Shown: in pieces, positions 9,197 to 18,367 of the stretch
How the letters are laid out: the number at the start of each line of letters is the position of its first letter
How positions within the stretch are numbered: the stretch's first letter is position 1
Assembly (NCBI RefSeq): GCF_018860805.1
Contig: NZ_JAHKQR010000003.1
Coordinates: 866,617-930,616 of the forward strand
Length of the DNA: 64,000 nt
Direction: 5' to 3'
Source of the DNA: Aestuariibacter sp. A3R04
GTDB lineage: Bacteria; Pseudomonadota; Gammaproteobacteria; Enterobacterales; Alteromonadaceae
Notes under the pieces: model-generated
What the model saw: only the letters and a program-made list of their open reading frames with translations
Databases searched by the model: none
Told to the model about the DNA's origin: nothing
Position numbers and translations under genes: made by a program

Positions 9197-9562
9197 ATGA
9201 GAAAAACACAGACGGGCATGTCACTGTTGTCGTTAATGATCGGGGTGACCATTGCAGGTATTTTAGCGTCTAGCGCCATCCCGGGCTTTACACATTTTTT
9301 TCACCGCAGTGAATTGCATAAAGCGAGGAGCCAACTGCTGCTTTGGCAAGGGGAGCAAGTTCGTTATCGCCTCGGTAACAATAAGTATGCAGAGAAGAAG
9401 CTGCTTACAACGCCATCACCAAAGGGGTTTCAGTTCAGCGTAGAGAATGTCACTGCTGTGACCTATAAGATGAAGGCCAAAAGAAAAAAGAAATTGGCCG
9501 ACGGTTGTGATGAAATATCACTAAATCAATCGGGCAAAACTAGTCCGCCAGAGTGCTGGTAG
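9197..9562 (+). CDS. Small PilE-like pilin lacking Glu5
   Basis: 121 aa from ATG 9197, with AAGAAAGGAA just upstream. The signal is MRKTQTG/MSLLSLMIGVTIAGIL, so the mature protein would start with Met and have Ser at +5 instead of Glu. The following stretch (SAIPGFTHFFHRSELHKARSQL) fits a PilE-type alpha1 helix. A basic run (MKAKRKKK) and a Cys pair near the C-terminus follow. It is alone on the + strand between two - strand pilin genes, ending 7 nt from the convergent FimT gene. Whether it is processed and assembled is unknown. Confidence 0.65.
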   Translation: MRKTQTGMSLLSLMIGVTIAGILASSAIPGFTHFFHRSELHKARSQLLLWQGEQVRYRLGNNKYAEKKLLTTPSPKGFQFSVENVTAVTYKMKAKRKKKLADGCDEISLNQSGKTSPPECW

Positions 9563-9569
9563 AGGTCGA

Positions 9570-10124
9570 CTAACTGCAGGTGAGGTCATTGCCATTGATG
9601 TCTTCCTTTACGCCATTATTATCACTGTCTGTTGCTACAGCAATTCGACCAAACAGGCTAATGAGTACTGCAGAGGCAGACTTCACGTCTCCAGAAGACG
9701 GACAAATTACTACAGTTCCTGATTGGCTGACACTGCCATCTGGCGTAAAAATAACCGCATTGCCAATACCGACAACATCGATGCCGCTTCCCGTTGGATC
9801 AGTAGCTAAAATAAGCTGCTCATTGACATCGCGACCACCATCATCGTCGATATCAACAAAAACCATTTTTGCCAGGCTCCAGTCAGATGAACAATTGGCA
9901 TAGTCGGCCGTGGAACAAAAGATAACCGTCTGTTCTCTATCAATTGCCTGAAAACGCGCTGTTCTTGCGGCACTACTGATGTCATTCGTGGCAGCAATGA
10001 CACGGTTTTGCTGCAATAGCGTCTGTAGACTAGGTGCACCTACGGTGAGTAATATGGCTGATATCGCAACAGCAATCATTAACTCTATCAGCGACAGTCC
10101 TTTAGAATAATGCATAATGCCCAC
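9570..10124 (-). CDS. fimT: FimT/GspH-type pseudopilin
   Basis: 184 aa. GTG 10124 is favoured because AAGG lies 5 nt upstream; an ATG at 10115 is in frame but badly spaced. The prepilin signal is SKG/LSLIELMIAVAISAIL with Glu at +5, followed by the FimT pattern SSAARTARFQAIDREQTVIFC and a DIDDDGGRDVNEQ loop. This is a second FimT-like protein, in the same region as the one at 8578. It may be the FimT belonging to the pilVWXY1E set, although it is not in that operon here. Confidence 0.8.
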   Translation of the reverse strand: MGIMHYSKGLSLIELMIAVAISAILLTVGAPSLQTLLQQNRVIAATNDISSAARTARFQAIDREQTVIFCSTADYANCSSDWSLAKMVFVDIDDDGGRDVNEQLILATDPTGSGIDVVGIGNAVIFTPDGSVSQSGTVVICPSSGDVKSASAVLISLFGRIAVATDSDNNGVKEDINGNDLTCS

Positions 10125-10264
10125 ACAATAACCTTAGTGAGGTGAGTGTAACTGATCTCAGTTTTAGATTAGGTATATAAATGAAGATAAACAGGTTTAA
10201 GTCTATACTTGAATTTGGGTGATATTCAAAGATAAAAGCATGTTTGTTTTTATAAACAGTCAGT

Positions 10265-10270
10265 TATAAT
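10265..10270 (+). promoter_or_regulatory. Possible -10 element of glnB
   Basis: A perfect TATAAT lies about 103 nt before the glnB start in an AT-rich intergenic region. No good -35 is seen at 16 to 18 nt upstream (TTTGTT at best). No GG-N10-GC sigma-54 core was noticed in the same region. Confidence 0.35.
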
Positions 10271-10366
10271 AACCTTATGTATACAGGTGTTTACCTGAGG
10301 CACAGTAAGCAATTCGCGCGCTGATGTTTATCGTCTCAATTTAAATTAACGTTCAACAGTGGGTAG

Positions 10367-10711
<345 letters not shown>

Positions 10712-10718
10712 GGTCTAC

Positions 10719-10753
10719 TACAATGGGCCTGCAAATTATGCAGGCCCATTGTA
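10719..10753. terminator. Hairpin between convergent glnB and slyD
   Basis: A perfect inverted repeat of about 14 bp (left arm ACAATGGGCCTGCA, right arm TGCAGGCCCATTGT) encloses a 5-nt loop. No long T-run follows on either strand, so it may act in both directions as a weak intrinsic terminator or as an mRNA end-protecting hairpin. Confidence 0.7.
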
Positions 10754-10777
10754 TCTAAGGCCAAGCGCTAAAAGAGG

Positions 10778-11266
10778 TTAGTCGTGGTTGTGGTCATGCC
10801 CGCCTTCGCCGTGAACATGGCCGTGAGCAATTTCTTCAGGTGTGGCCTCCCGTACCTCAACAACCTCTACATCGAAGTGCAAGGGAATACCGGCAAGAGG
10901 GTGGTTGCCATCAACGACCACTTCGTTATCATTTACATCAATTACGATAACAGACTGTTCACCACCGTCTGACGAAGCGCGAAATGACATACCTACCTCT
11001 ACTTCCATGCCGTCAAACATGGATTTAGGTACGCTTTGTACTAACCCGTCTTCGCGCAACCCATAGGCTTTTTCAGGTTGAACATCAACGTTGAATTTGT
11101 TTCCCACAGTTTTACCGATGAGGGCATCTTCAAGACCTTCAATGAGGAAGCGTCTACCTAGCAAAACAACTAATGGCTTCTTACCATCAGAGGAGTCGAG
11201 TGTGGCACCGTCTTCAGTCGAAACGGTGTAGTGAAGGGTGACTACGCTGTCTGAGGTAATCGTCAT
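10778..11266 (-). CDS. slyD: FKBP-type peptidyl-prolyl isomerase SlyD
   Basis: 162 aa from ATG 11266, which has AGGA 8 nt upstream; the longer in-frame start at 11425 would run into ygfZ and add an unrelated N-terminus. It has the SlyD layout: FKBP halves (VVTLHYTVSTEDGATLDSS, LVVLLGRRFLIEGLEDAL) around an inserted chaperone flap, and a His-rich tail (HGHVHGEGGHDHNHD) that binds nickel and other metals. SlyD is a cytoplasmic prolyl isomerase and chaperone. It lies 58 nt downstream of ygfZ on the same strand. Confidence 0.93.
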   Translation of the reverse strand: MTITSDSVVTLHYTVSTEDGATLDSSDGKKPLVVLLGRRFLIEGLEDALIGKTVGNKFNVDVQPEKAYGLREDGLVQSVPKSMFDGMEVEVGMSFRASSDGGEQSVIVIDVNDNEVVVDGNHPLAGIPLHFDVEVVEVREATPEEIAHGHVHGEGGHDHNHD

Positions 11267-11324
11267 AGCTTTTCCTGTGTTGTTGGTGCTCTCGCACATG
11301 AAAGTAATCGTGATAAATAAACTA

Positions 11325-12302
11325 TCACGTTGATGTTGCCTCGATAGGGTACGGCAACGCCAAAGGTTTAAATTCGATTTGTGGTGTTGCAGATAACCTG
11401 TGAAGGGTATCTGTGGCTGTGTCATTTGGCAACACCGCCATTAGCCAGGTTTCACTGCCGAGCACGGCTTTTCGGATTATCGTTCCGCCTCGCCGCCAGT
11501 TTTCCCCCAATGATTTTTCAATCGTATCACCCGGGGAAACATCCAGAGCTTCGGGCAAGCAGAAGCTAAACGCCGCCCGTTTATTTTTTCCCAGATAACG
11601 AGTACGGGCGACGACTTCCTGCCCCATGTAGCATCCTTTGTTAAAATCGATGCCATCGAGTAGGTGAAAGTTCATCATTTGCGGCACAAATTCATTTATC
11701 GTGGAACCTGATATATCGGGGATGCCTTGCTGAATGCTCAATGCCTCATAGATTTCAGGGCCATATTCAGTAATATCCATCTCTTTTGCCCAAGCCTGAA
11801 GCGAAGACTGCCCCTCTGCGGTAAGCAAAACCATAAACAAGTCATTGTTAAACTCCAGCTTTATCACCACACCTAAGTTGCTTTGCTGCGCAGATAAAGG
11901 GGCATTGGGTAGTGAGCCAAATTGCCCGATTATCCATTCCCTGGCGCGGGAACCGCACAGGGCGTAGGCCTTTATCGTGTCAGATGTATCAATAATATCA
12001 ACTTTCGAGAATACGCCGTATTTATTGAGCTGGGCTAGCGAATGGCTGGCACAGTCGGCGTTCATACAAAGCCAGATAGCGTCCTCATATCGGCACAATA
12101 TACTCAGTGACCACGTTTTACCTTTAAAATCACAGTGGGCAGTGCGTCTCGCTGTGCTATCGCTGAGTGTTTTTGTATCGACAGTGAGTTGACCATGCAG
12201 ATAGTCGTCCCGTTGCTCTCCTGATACGGAAAGCACAGACAGGTGGTGCAACGGGACAACGAAATCCCGGGCTATGTTTGACAGGTGATCTAACCGCTGC
12301 AT
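11325..12302 (-). CDS. ygfZ: tRNA-modifying / Fe-S cluster maturation protein YgfZ
   Basis: 325 aa from ATG 12302, preceded by AAAGGA at good spacing; the TTG at 12320 is less likely. It belongs to the folate-binding GcvT-like family and holds the signature KGCYMGQEVVARTRYLGK, where the Cys of KGCYxGQE is the key residue. YgfZ is linked to repair or synthesis of certain Fe-S enzymes and to MiaB-dependent tRNA modification. It is divergent from sdhE with about 190 bp between them, as in many gammaproteobacteria. Confidence 0.92.
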   Translation of the reverse strand: MQRLDHLSNIARDFVVPLHHLSVLSVSGEQRDDYLHGQLTVDTKTLSDSTARRTAHCDFKGKTWSLSILCRYEDAIWLCMNADCASHSLAQLNKYGVFSKVDIIDTSDTIKAYALCGSRAREWIIGQFGSLPNAPLSAQQSNLGVVIKLEFNNDLFMVLLTAEGQSSLQAWAKEMDITEYGPEIYEALSIQQGIPDISGSTINEFVPQMMNFHLLDGIDFNKGCYMGQEVVARTRYLGKNKRAAFSFCLPEALDVSPGDTIEKSLGENWRRGGTIIRKAVLGSETWLMAVLPNDTATDTLHRLSATPQIEFKPLALPYPIEATST

Positions 12303-12495
12303 GCGAATTCCTTTAGACAAACGTTGAGTTAAGGGGGCTTTCTACAATGCAGATTAACTGCTGGAAACCCATCTATTCCATAGTGTGGGGGATCTTTTTC
12401 ATTAAACAAGGTGTGGAAATTCTGGCAAAAAGGTCAGTGAGTCTAAAAATAGGTCATGGTATAGTGCCCGTATTCGTGAAAGAGGTTGTAACTGT

Positions 12496-12747
12496 ATGTT
12501 CACTGAGAAGAGAAAAAACCGCCTTAAGTGGGCGTGTCGTCGTGGTATGCTGGAATTGGATGTCTTGTTTCTTCCCTTTGTAGAAGAGGCGTTTGACGAA
12601 TTAAGCGAAGAAAAACAGATACTTTTTGAGCGTCTGCTCACATGCGATGACCCTGATTTATTTGCCTGGTTCATGGGGCATCAGAAATGTGAAGATCCTG
12701 CATTGGCTGAAATGGTGAGTATTATCCTTCACCGTGTCAAAGTTTAG
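12496..12747 (+). CDS. sdhE: FAD assembly factor SdhE
   Basis: 83 aa, the normal size. It contains the signature RRGMLELDVLF (RGxxE), the motif required for covalent flavinylation of succinate dehydrogenase SdhA, followed by the expected helical region. SdhE (YgfY/CptB) is a small cytoplasmic protein that helps attach FAD to SdhA and FrdA. It overlaps the ygfX-like gene by 14 nt, the usual sdhE-ygfX pair. Confidence 0.93.
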   Translation: MFTEKRKNRLKWACRRGMLELDVLFLPFVEEAFDELSEEKQILFERLLTCDDPDLFAWFMGHQKCEDPALAEMVSIILHRVKV

Positions 12748-13168
12748 TTTCAGCTACACACACAGTCACCTGAGATGCTGGTCTCACGGTATTTTGCTGG
12801 TGGCTTTTATATTGACGTTGTATTCCCTGTCTCCCGCAGCCAAGACTTGGCTGTCCGGTCAGGTCATTATTGCGTTAGGCCTAGTTGCTACAGTGCTCTT
12901 TGTGTGTCTCGGTATTAGAAGAATGACAATGCCCACGTTCACATCTCGGGTATCTGTGTCGAATACACTCTGGAATGAATATTCAAATACTGGCCCAGCG
13001 GCTGTTTTTACGCTTTGCGAGGGCGGGATGCTTGCGCCGTTTGGTATTTTAATATGCATGAAAGATGAAAATGGAGTATTGCATCGCAGATGGATTTTGC
13101 CCGGTGAGTGTGATGATAAAAGCTACAGGCGATTGGCCAGACTAGTGCTTAACTCCCATGTTAAATGA
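12734..13168 (+). CDS. ygfX: YgfX-like membrane protein
   Basis: 144 aa, starting at GTG 12734 inside the end of sdhE. Two membrane helices (about residues 18-34 and 42-60) are followed by a soluble region with LCEGGMLAPFGILICMKDENG and RWILPGECDDKSYRRLARLV, which matches the YgfX/CptA pattern. Sequence conservation in this family is low, so the call relies partly on its position after sdhE. In E. coli the protein has been linked to SdhE and cell-division control, but the role here is not shown. Confidence 0.75.
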   Translation: MSKFSFSYTHSHLRCWSHGILLVAFILTLYSLSPAAKTWLSGQVIIALGLVATVLFVCLGIRRMTMPTFTSRVSVSNTLWNEYSNTGPAAVFTLCEGGMLAPFGILICMKDENGVLHRRWILPGECDDKSYRRLARLVLNSHVK

Positions 13169-13212
13169 TATAGTTGCCGTATTCCCATTCGATATGTTTG
13201 TAGCAGGTTGAC

Positions 13213-14085
13213 ATGCTATCACTCTTTTTAAGTGCGCTTTTGCACCGTCCTAATGCCAATCGATTAAAACAATTTAAGCCGCCAATGCTGCCCGACTTGA
13301 CGCAAAGCGAAGTCGTTACTATTGATCCCAAGCACTACCTGAAATATTGTGAATTGACTCAGTGGACGTACAGCACATTACACCCATGCTATTTGCAAGT
13401 ACTGAGCTTACCCATGCAATTAGCCTGTTTGTCTCACCCCCGCAGTCCGTTCCCTGTATTGGGTCTTGTACATCGCAAGAATGTAATCCGTATGAAGGCA
13501 GCAATGTCATTGGGCGATGCGGTAACACTAAATGTCGGTTTCAAGCGAGTTATTGCGCACAAGTTGGGGTGGGACGTCATCATGTATACGCAAGCCATTC
13601 AAAATGGTCAGTGCTGTTATGAGGCGGAAGCGACGTATTTGGTGCGTATTAGGGCGCCCCATGTGGATCGTCAACCGACAAAGTCCAACCAAGAGTCTAT
13701 CCGCAACGAGCAAGATGGAGCACTATCTCACTCAAAACCAGTTGTGACAATCACTGCCAACGCGGATATTGGGCGAAAATACGCCAAGGTGTCGGGCGAT
13801 GGCAATCCTATTCACCTGTACGGAATAACAGCAAAACTATTTGGCTTCCCTCGCGCGATTGCCCATGGAATGTGGTCACTGGCAACTTCTGTCAGCTATG
13901 TGTATAAGCCGCAAACTAACGAGCATGTCACTATTAGCTGTCGATTCAAAACGCCCTTTTTCTTGCCTGGCGAGGCCTTACTTCGCCGCGATGAACAAGC
14001 GCACCTCACGGGGTTTAACCTGGTTAGCAGCACTGACAAAACTCCCTATCTTGAAGGGAAAATAAGCATTGAGCCAAAGCGGTAA
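13213..14085 (+). CDS. MaoC-like hot-dog fold acyl dehydratase
   Basis: 290 aa. The C-terminal half has the R-hydratase/MaoC motif YAKVSGDGNPIHLYGITAKLFGF, with the catalytic Asp and His of D-x(4)-H, followed by AIAHGMW. The N-terminal half looks like a second, degenerate hot-dog domain. Such proteins act on enoyl- or hydroxyacyl-thioesters, often in fatty-acid or polyhydroxyalkanoate metabolism. The start has AGG at good spacing. The substrate cannot be named. It lies between ygfX and the convergent nadB. Confidence 0.82.
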   Translation: MLSLFLSALLHRPNANRLKQFKPPMLPDLTQSEVVTIDPKHYLKYCELTQWTYSTLHPCYLQVLSLPMQLACLSHPRSPFPVLGLVHRKNVIRMKAAMSLGDAVTLNVGFKRVIAHKLGWDVIMYTQAIQNGQCCYEAEATYLVRIRAPHVDRQPTKSNQESIRNEQDGALSHSKPVVTITANADIGRKYAKVSGDGNPIHLYGITAKLFGFPRAIAHGMWSLATSVSYVYKPQTNEHVTISCRFKTPFFLPGEALLRRDEQAHLTGFNLVSSTDKTPYLEGKISIEPKR

Positions 14086-14134
14086 TTTGCTAATTCCTCC
14101 ACCAGGCAACAAATCGTAAATGAGAATCCGGGTC

Positions 14135-15808
14135 TCAGGAAGTACCTAATGTACCCGGTTCTGTTTGTTGCTTTTGATGGTTGGGGATGAGCATGCTGAC
14201 CTTGGGCTCAGGCAGAAGATTTGGGTAGTCTAGGTTGTAATGTAAACCGCGACTTTCTTTGCGCTGCATAGCACAGCGAACAATTAATTCTGCTACTGTG
14301 ACCAGATTCCTCAACTCCAACAGGTTGTTGCTGACTCTGAAATGGGCGTAGTATTCCTGAATTTCCTGGCTTAACAATTGTATTCGGCGCAACGCTCGCT
14401 CCAGCCTTTTATTGGTCCTAACAATACCCACGTAGTCCCACATAAATAGTCGCAACTCATGCCAGTTGTGCTGAATAATCACCTCTTCGTCTGAATCGGT
14501 GACTTGCGACTCATCCCAGGGCAAGATGGTTTCCTCTTCACAGGGGTCGTTGAGGTGCTTTAGAATGTGTTTTGCGGCGGCCGCGGCATAAACAACACAC
14601 TCTAACAAGGAGTTTGACGCCATGCGGTTTGCCCCGTGTAAGCCCGTATAGGCCACTTCGCCAATGGCATAAACATTCTCAATATCTGTTCGGGCGTTAA
14701 AGTCTGTTACCACGCCACCGCAACTATAGTGCGCCGCAGGTACCACAGGTATAGGCTGTTTGGTAATGTCGATGCCAATTGAGCGACATTTTCGGTAGAT
14801 ATTCGGAAAGTGCTTGACGATAAACTCTGCGGGTTTATGGCTGATATCCAGGTACATACAATCTGCACCAAGGCGTTTCATTTCGTAATCAATAGCCCGG
14901 GCCACAATATCCCGTGGCGCGAGATCCGCACGCTCATCGAAGCGATGCATAAAGGGCGTGCCGTCTCGGTGACACAATTTTGCTCCTTCCCCCCGCAATG
15001 CCTCGGTAATGAGGAAGTTGCGCGCCTGTGGATGGTACAGGCAGGTCGGATGAAACTGATTAAACTCCATATTCGCAACCCGGCAACCCGCTCGCCATGC
15101 CATGGCGATACCATCGCCACTGGACACATCCGGGTTGGATGTGTACTGATAAACCTTACTGGCGCCACCGGTAGCCAGTACGATAAAGCGGGCCTTAATG
15201 ACTTCCACATGAGAGCGGGTTAGGTTCCACACGTAAACTCCGGTACAACGGCCATTGTCTTTTTGTGACTTTACTAAATCGATGGCGTTATAACGTTCGA
15301 GAAAACGTATATTTGGATGCGCAGTTACGGCATCATTTAACGTAATTTGCAGCGCTTCTCCGGTGGCGTCAGCAGCGTGCAATATTCGACGATGACTGTG
15401 CCCGCCTTCCCGGGTCAGATGAAAACGCTCTTTGCCTTTCTCGTCCGTCTCGGTATCGAAAGGGACGCCACGCTCAATAAGCCAGTTCAAAGCTGGTTTG
15501 GCATTTTCGGCCGTAAAGCGCACGGCTTTTTCTTCACACAACCCTGCACCGGCGTTGAGAGTGTCAGCTACGTGAGCTTCTACTGAGTCATGCTCATCGA
15601 ACACGGCGGCAATGCCGCCTTGAGCATAGCGGGTAGACCCCTCATTGCGGTCACTCTTACTTAAAACGAGTACACTGCAATGGTCTGCCATTTTTAACGC
15701 GAGACTCAGACCGGCGGCACCGCTGCCGACGATAAGCACATCACACTGATGTTGTATATCCTGAGATGGTGGCGTGTGAATTGAAGCCTCTGATGTCATA
15801 ATTTGCAT
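14135..15808 (-). CDS. nadB: L-aspartate oxidase NadB
   Basis: 557 aa. The N-terminus has the FAD-binding motif [18 protein letters not shown] at about residues 24-41; [11 protein letters not shown] and [17 protein letters not shown] match the flavin and active-site regions of the NadB/succinate dehydrogenase flavoprotein family, and the C-terminal helical domain is present. NadB oxidises L-aspartate to iminoaspartate, the first step of de novo NAD synthesis with NadA. It is divergent from rpoE, as in E. coli. A second in-frame ATG at 15799 is an alternative start. Confidence 0.95.
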   Translation of the reverse strand: MQIMTSEASIHTPPSQDIQHQCDVLIVGSGAAGLSLALKMADHCSVLVLSKSDRNEGSTRYAQGGIAAVFDEHDSVEAHVADTLNAGAGLCEEKAVRFTAENAKPALNWLIERGVPFDTETDEKGKERFHLTREGGHSHRRILHAADATGEALQITLNDAVTAHPNIRFLERYNAIDLVKSQKDNGRCTGVYVWNLTRSHVEVIKARFIVLATGGASKVYQYTSNPDVSSGDGIAMAWRAGCRVANMEFNQFHPTCLYHPQARNFLITEALRGEGAKLCHRDGTPFMHRFDERADLAPRDIVARAIDYEMKRLGADCMYLDISHKPAEFIVKHFPNIYRKCRSIGIDITKQPIPVVPAAHYSCGGVVTDFNARTDIENVYAIGEVAYTGLHGANRMASNSLLECVVYAAAAAKHILKHLNDPCEEETILPWDESQVTDSDEEVIIQHNWHELRLFMWDYVGIVRTNKRLERALRRIQLLSQEIQEYYAHFRVSNNLLELRNLVTVAELIVRCAMQRKESRGLHYNLDYPNLLPEPKVSMLIPNHQKQQTEPGTLGTS

Positions 15809-15936
15809 ACTTGCTCTGGTAGGCTAACGTTCGGCAAGTCTAAAGGATGAAAGCAAAAAGGCAAAGACCCCTGTTTATTTACTGAGTATTTTTCTGCCAT
15901 TTATTGATAAAATGTCATATGGCCGCACTTTTTTAA

Positions 15937-15962
15937 GAACTTTTTAGATTCAAAACGGTCTA
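15937..15962 (+). promoter_or_regulatory. Sigma-E type autoregulatory promoter of rpoE
   Basis: The sequence AAGAACTT with the -35 core GAACTT at 15937-15942, and GGTCTA at 15957-15962 (TCTA at 15959 gives a 16-nt gap), matches the RpoE consensus GGAACTT-N16-TCTGA. It lies about 56 nt before the rpoE start, where the autoregulated promoter is found in enterobacteria. Confidence 0.8.
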
Positions 15963-16017
15963 CTGGTAGCTTGCATGAGCTGTTTTATGTAGTAGATGTT
16001 AAGGAGAAATGGCTCGA

Positions 16018-16596
16018 ATGAGCGAGCAGATTACCGATCAACAAATTGTTGAAAAGGTCCAACAAGGTGATAAAAATGCATTCAATTTGCTGGTAACCCG
16101 TTATCAGCACAAAGTTATGCATCTCGTTTCCCGATATGTAAAGAACTCGGGTGATGTTGCAGATGTTACGCAGGATGCATTTATTAAAGCCTATCGGGCA
16201 TTACCGAATTTTCGCGGCGACAGTGCGTTTTACACATGGTTGTATCGCATTGCCGTAAATAGTGCGAAAAATTACCTAGTGGCCCAAGGTCGAAAACCGC
16301 CGGCAAGTGACGTTGATGCAGAAGAAGCAGATTATTACGAGGGGAGTGATGCACTTAAAGAGCAATCGACTCCGGAAAGAAGTTTGTTATCAGAAGAGCT
16401 CGAAGCGACCCTTTTTAGGGTAGTGGAAAAGTTGCCGGACGATTTGCGAATGGCCATCACGTTGCGGGAAATAGAAGGTCTGAGCTACGAAGAAATTGCC
16501 AGTGTTATGAGCTGCCCGGTTGGCACAGTTCGATCGCGGATCTTCCGTGCACGAGAAGCAATTGATAAAGTAATACAGCCGATGTTGGAAAATTGA
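16018..16596 (+). CDS. rpoE: Envelope stress sigma factor RpoE (sigma-24)
   Basis: 192 aa from ATG 16018 (MSEQITDQQIVEKV), which aligns with the E. coli start. The ATG at 16009 has only 2 nt between GGAG and the codon, too close to be used. Region 2 (AFNLLVTRYQHKVMHLVSRY, DVTQDAFIKAYRALPNFRG) and region 4 (LREIEGLSYEEIASVMSCPVGTVRSRIFRARE) are complete. RpoE directs the outer-membrane stress response and is held by RseA. It is first in rpoE-rseA-rseB-rseC, with a sigma-E promoter upstream. Confidence 0.97.
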   Translation: MSEQITDQQIVEKVQQGDKNAFNLLVTRYQHKVMHLVSRYVKNSGDVADVTQDAFIKAYRALPNFRGDSAFYTWLYRIAVNSAKNYLVAQGRKPPASDVDAEEADYYEGSDALKEQSTPERSLLSEELEATLFRVVEKLPDDLRMAITLREIEGLSYEEIASVMSCPVGTVRSRIFRAREAIDKVIQPMLEN

Positions 16597-16693
16597 TTAT
16601 TTTTTCACGACGAAATTGAACTTTTCTGAGATGAAATGAACTAATAAGCTGTGATAGGGTAGTTATCGATCGTTTGGATCAGGATTTTATAAT

Positions 16694-17284
16694 ATGACGC
16701 AACAGCAAGAAAAATTGTCCGCCTTCATGGATGGCGAGACACACAGTGCAGATATCATGGATGACATTCTCCGTGATGAAGCGCTGAAAACAAAGTGGCA
16801 GCGATATCATGTTATTCGCAGTGGTTTGAGAAAAGAAGCCACCGTGGCCCCGAATATGGATATAACCGCAGCAGTTGCTGAAGCGTTAGCCGATGAACCC
16901 ACGGTTATGGCGCCTAAACCTTCCCGCTGGCGTTCGCTTCCACTGGTGGGCAATGTCGTTCCCTTCGCTAAACAAGGTGGGCAGTTCGCCGTTGCAGCAT
17001 CTGTTGCCGTGGCCGTTGTTCTCGGTGTTCAGCAAATGAATAAGCCAGAAGCCACGGAACCGTTCTCAACGTTTGAAACCCGTGCCCAGTTTGGCGGTAT
17101 GGCACCGGTGAGTCTTGAGCAAACGCGAACACTACCGAGAAATGACATGGACATGGTACTGGAGAAAAAGCGTAAAATTAACGCGTTAATAGCAGACCAT
17201 GAACAACAAGTTAAACTTAAGCAGGCTGAAGAAGAGTTAACGTCGACAGATAAAACTGAAGATACTGGGTCTGCACCAAATTAA
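16694..17284 (+). CDS. rseA: Anti-sigma-E factor RseA
   Basis: 196 aa. The N-terminal cytoplasmic domain (QEKLSAFMDGE, LRDEALKTKWQRYHVIRSGLR) is the RseA sigma-binding pattern. One transmembrane helix lies at about residues 97-113 (FAVAASVAVAVVLGVQQ). A periplasmic tail follows, which DegS and RseP would cleave in the family to free RpoE. It lies 97 nt after rpoE and 6 nt before rseB. Confidence 0.94.
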   Translation: MTQQQEKLSAFMDGETHSADIMDDILRDEALKTKWQRYHVIRSGLRKEATVAPNMDITAAVAEALADEPTVMAPKPSRWRSLPLVGNVVPFAKQGGQFAVAASVAVAVVLGVQQMNKPEATEPFSTFETRAQFGGMAPVSLEQTRTLPRNDMDMVLEKKRKINALIADHEQQVKLKQAEEELTSTDKTEDTGSAPN

Positions 17285-17290
17285 TAGCAA

Positions 17291-18367
17291 ATGAAAATTA
17301 ACTATGTAAATTTCGTACCAGCCTTTGTAGGGCTGGTACGTTTGTTTCTGGGATGGGCTGTTTTAGTTGCAGCAGTTGCTAACGCTGCACAGATCGGCAT
17401 CGAACCTTCATCTGAGGCATCTGCGGATAGTCAGGCGCAATCCCCTCAGGGCAATCATGCTGAAGTATCGCCCCAATCGGCAGGTGCTTGGCTGGCGAAA
17501 TTGTCAGATGCTGCCCAGAACTTAAACTTCGAAGTGGCTTTTGTGGTGAGTCGTATCAACAATGAAACTGTGCCGTATCTCTGGCGTCATGGCATTGTGG
17601 ATGGCATTCAAATGGAACAACTCAACATGCAAAATGGGCCGGGCCGTGAACTCATTCGTGTTGACGACGTGGTGAGCGTATTTGAGCCCGACACTAGACC
17701 ATACAGTTTACATTCCCGTGCCATTAGCGGTCCAATTCCTTTTGAGCTTTTATATTCTCCTGAATCATTGGCAGAAGGTTACGCCTTTGTCGAAGTTGGG
17801 CGGGCCCGCGTGGCAGGCCGGCCTGCTCAGCAGTTGCGGGTAGTGAGTCGCGACAATACCCGTTTTAGTTATCAGTTGTGGCTGGATGAAGCCACTGGTA
17901 TGTTGTTAAAACTCAATACCTTAGATTTACAAGGTAACATGCTTGAGCAGATCCAGGTCACGGCGATGAACATTACCGACACTGCGCCTAGTTATTTCTC
18001 TAAAGTAAACCGACACTCGTTACCCGAGCCTTTGGCATTATCTGTTAGCAGCGCCCCTCCACAGCATTGGGTAGTTGAATATTTACCAGAGGGTATGAAA
18101 GAGATAAAACAGGATGTGCGTCGTCTGGCACTGACCGGGCAAGTTGTGGAGTACAAGCTGTTTTCTGACGGTCTGGTGGATGTATCGGTATATGTTCAAC
18201 CGGCAGAAGACGCGGTAGGCTCCGATTTAGTGCTGCGGCATGAACTGAGTACTTTTCTTACCCTTACCGATGGCAAAGTTCAGGTGACTGTAGTTGGGGA
18301 AATTCCACTTCAGACTGCAAATGCGATAGCGACGTCATTGCGACTTAAGAGCAAGAGTAATGATTAA
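17291..18367 (+). CDS. rseB: Sigma-E regulatory protein RseB
   Basis: 358 aa. An N-terminal signal sequence (about residues 1-32) is followed by the MucB/RseB domains: the large LolA-like domain (AWLAKLSDAAQNLNFEVAFV, YLWRHGIVDG) and the smaller C-terminal domain. RseB binds the periplasmic part of RseA and off-pathway lipopolysaccharide and lipoproteins, and so tunes RseA cleavage. It overlaps rseC by 8 nt. Confidence 0.92.
   Translation: MKINYVNFVPAFVGLVRLFLGWAVLVAAVANAAQIGIEPSSEASADSQAQSPQGNHAEVSPQSAGAWLAKLSDAAQNLNFEVAFVVSRINNETVPYLWRHGIVDGIQMEQLNMQNGPGRELIRVDDVVSVFEPDTRPYSLHSRAISGPIPFELLYSPESLAEGYAFVEVGRARVAGRPAQQLRVVSRDNTRFSYQLWLDEATGMLLKLNTLDLQGNMLEQIQVTAMNITDTAPSYFSKVNRHSLPEPLALSVSSAPPQHWVVEYLPEGMKEIKQDVRRLALTGQVVEYKLFSDGLVDVSVYVQPAEDAVGSDLVLRHELSTFLTLTDGKVQVTVVGEIPLQTANAIATSLRLKSKSND

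Noticed and set aside
12347..12583. 78-aa + strand frame before and over sdhE
   Set aside because: It runs through the sdhE start in another frame; SdhE with its RGxxE motif is clearly the real gene.
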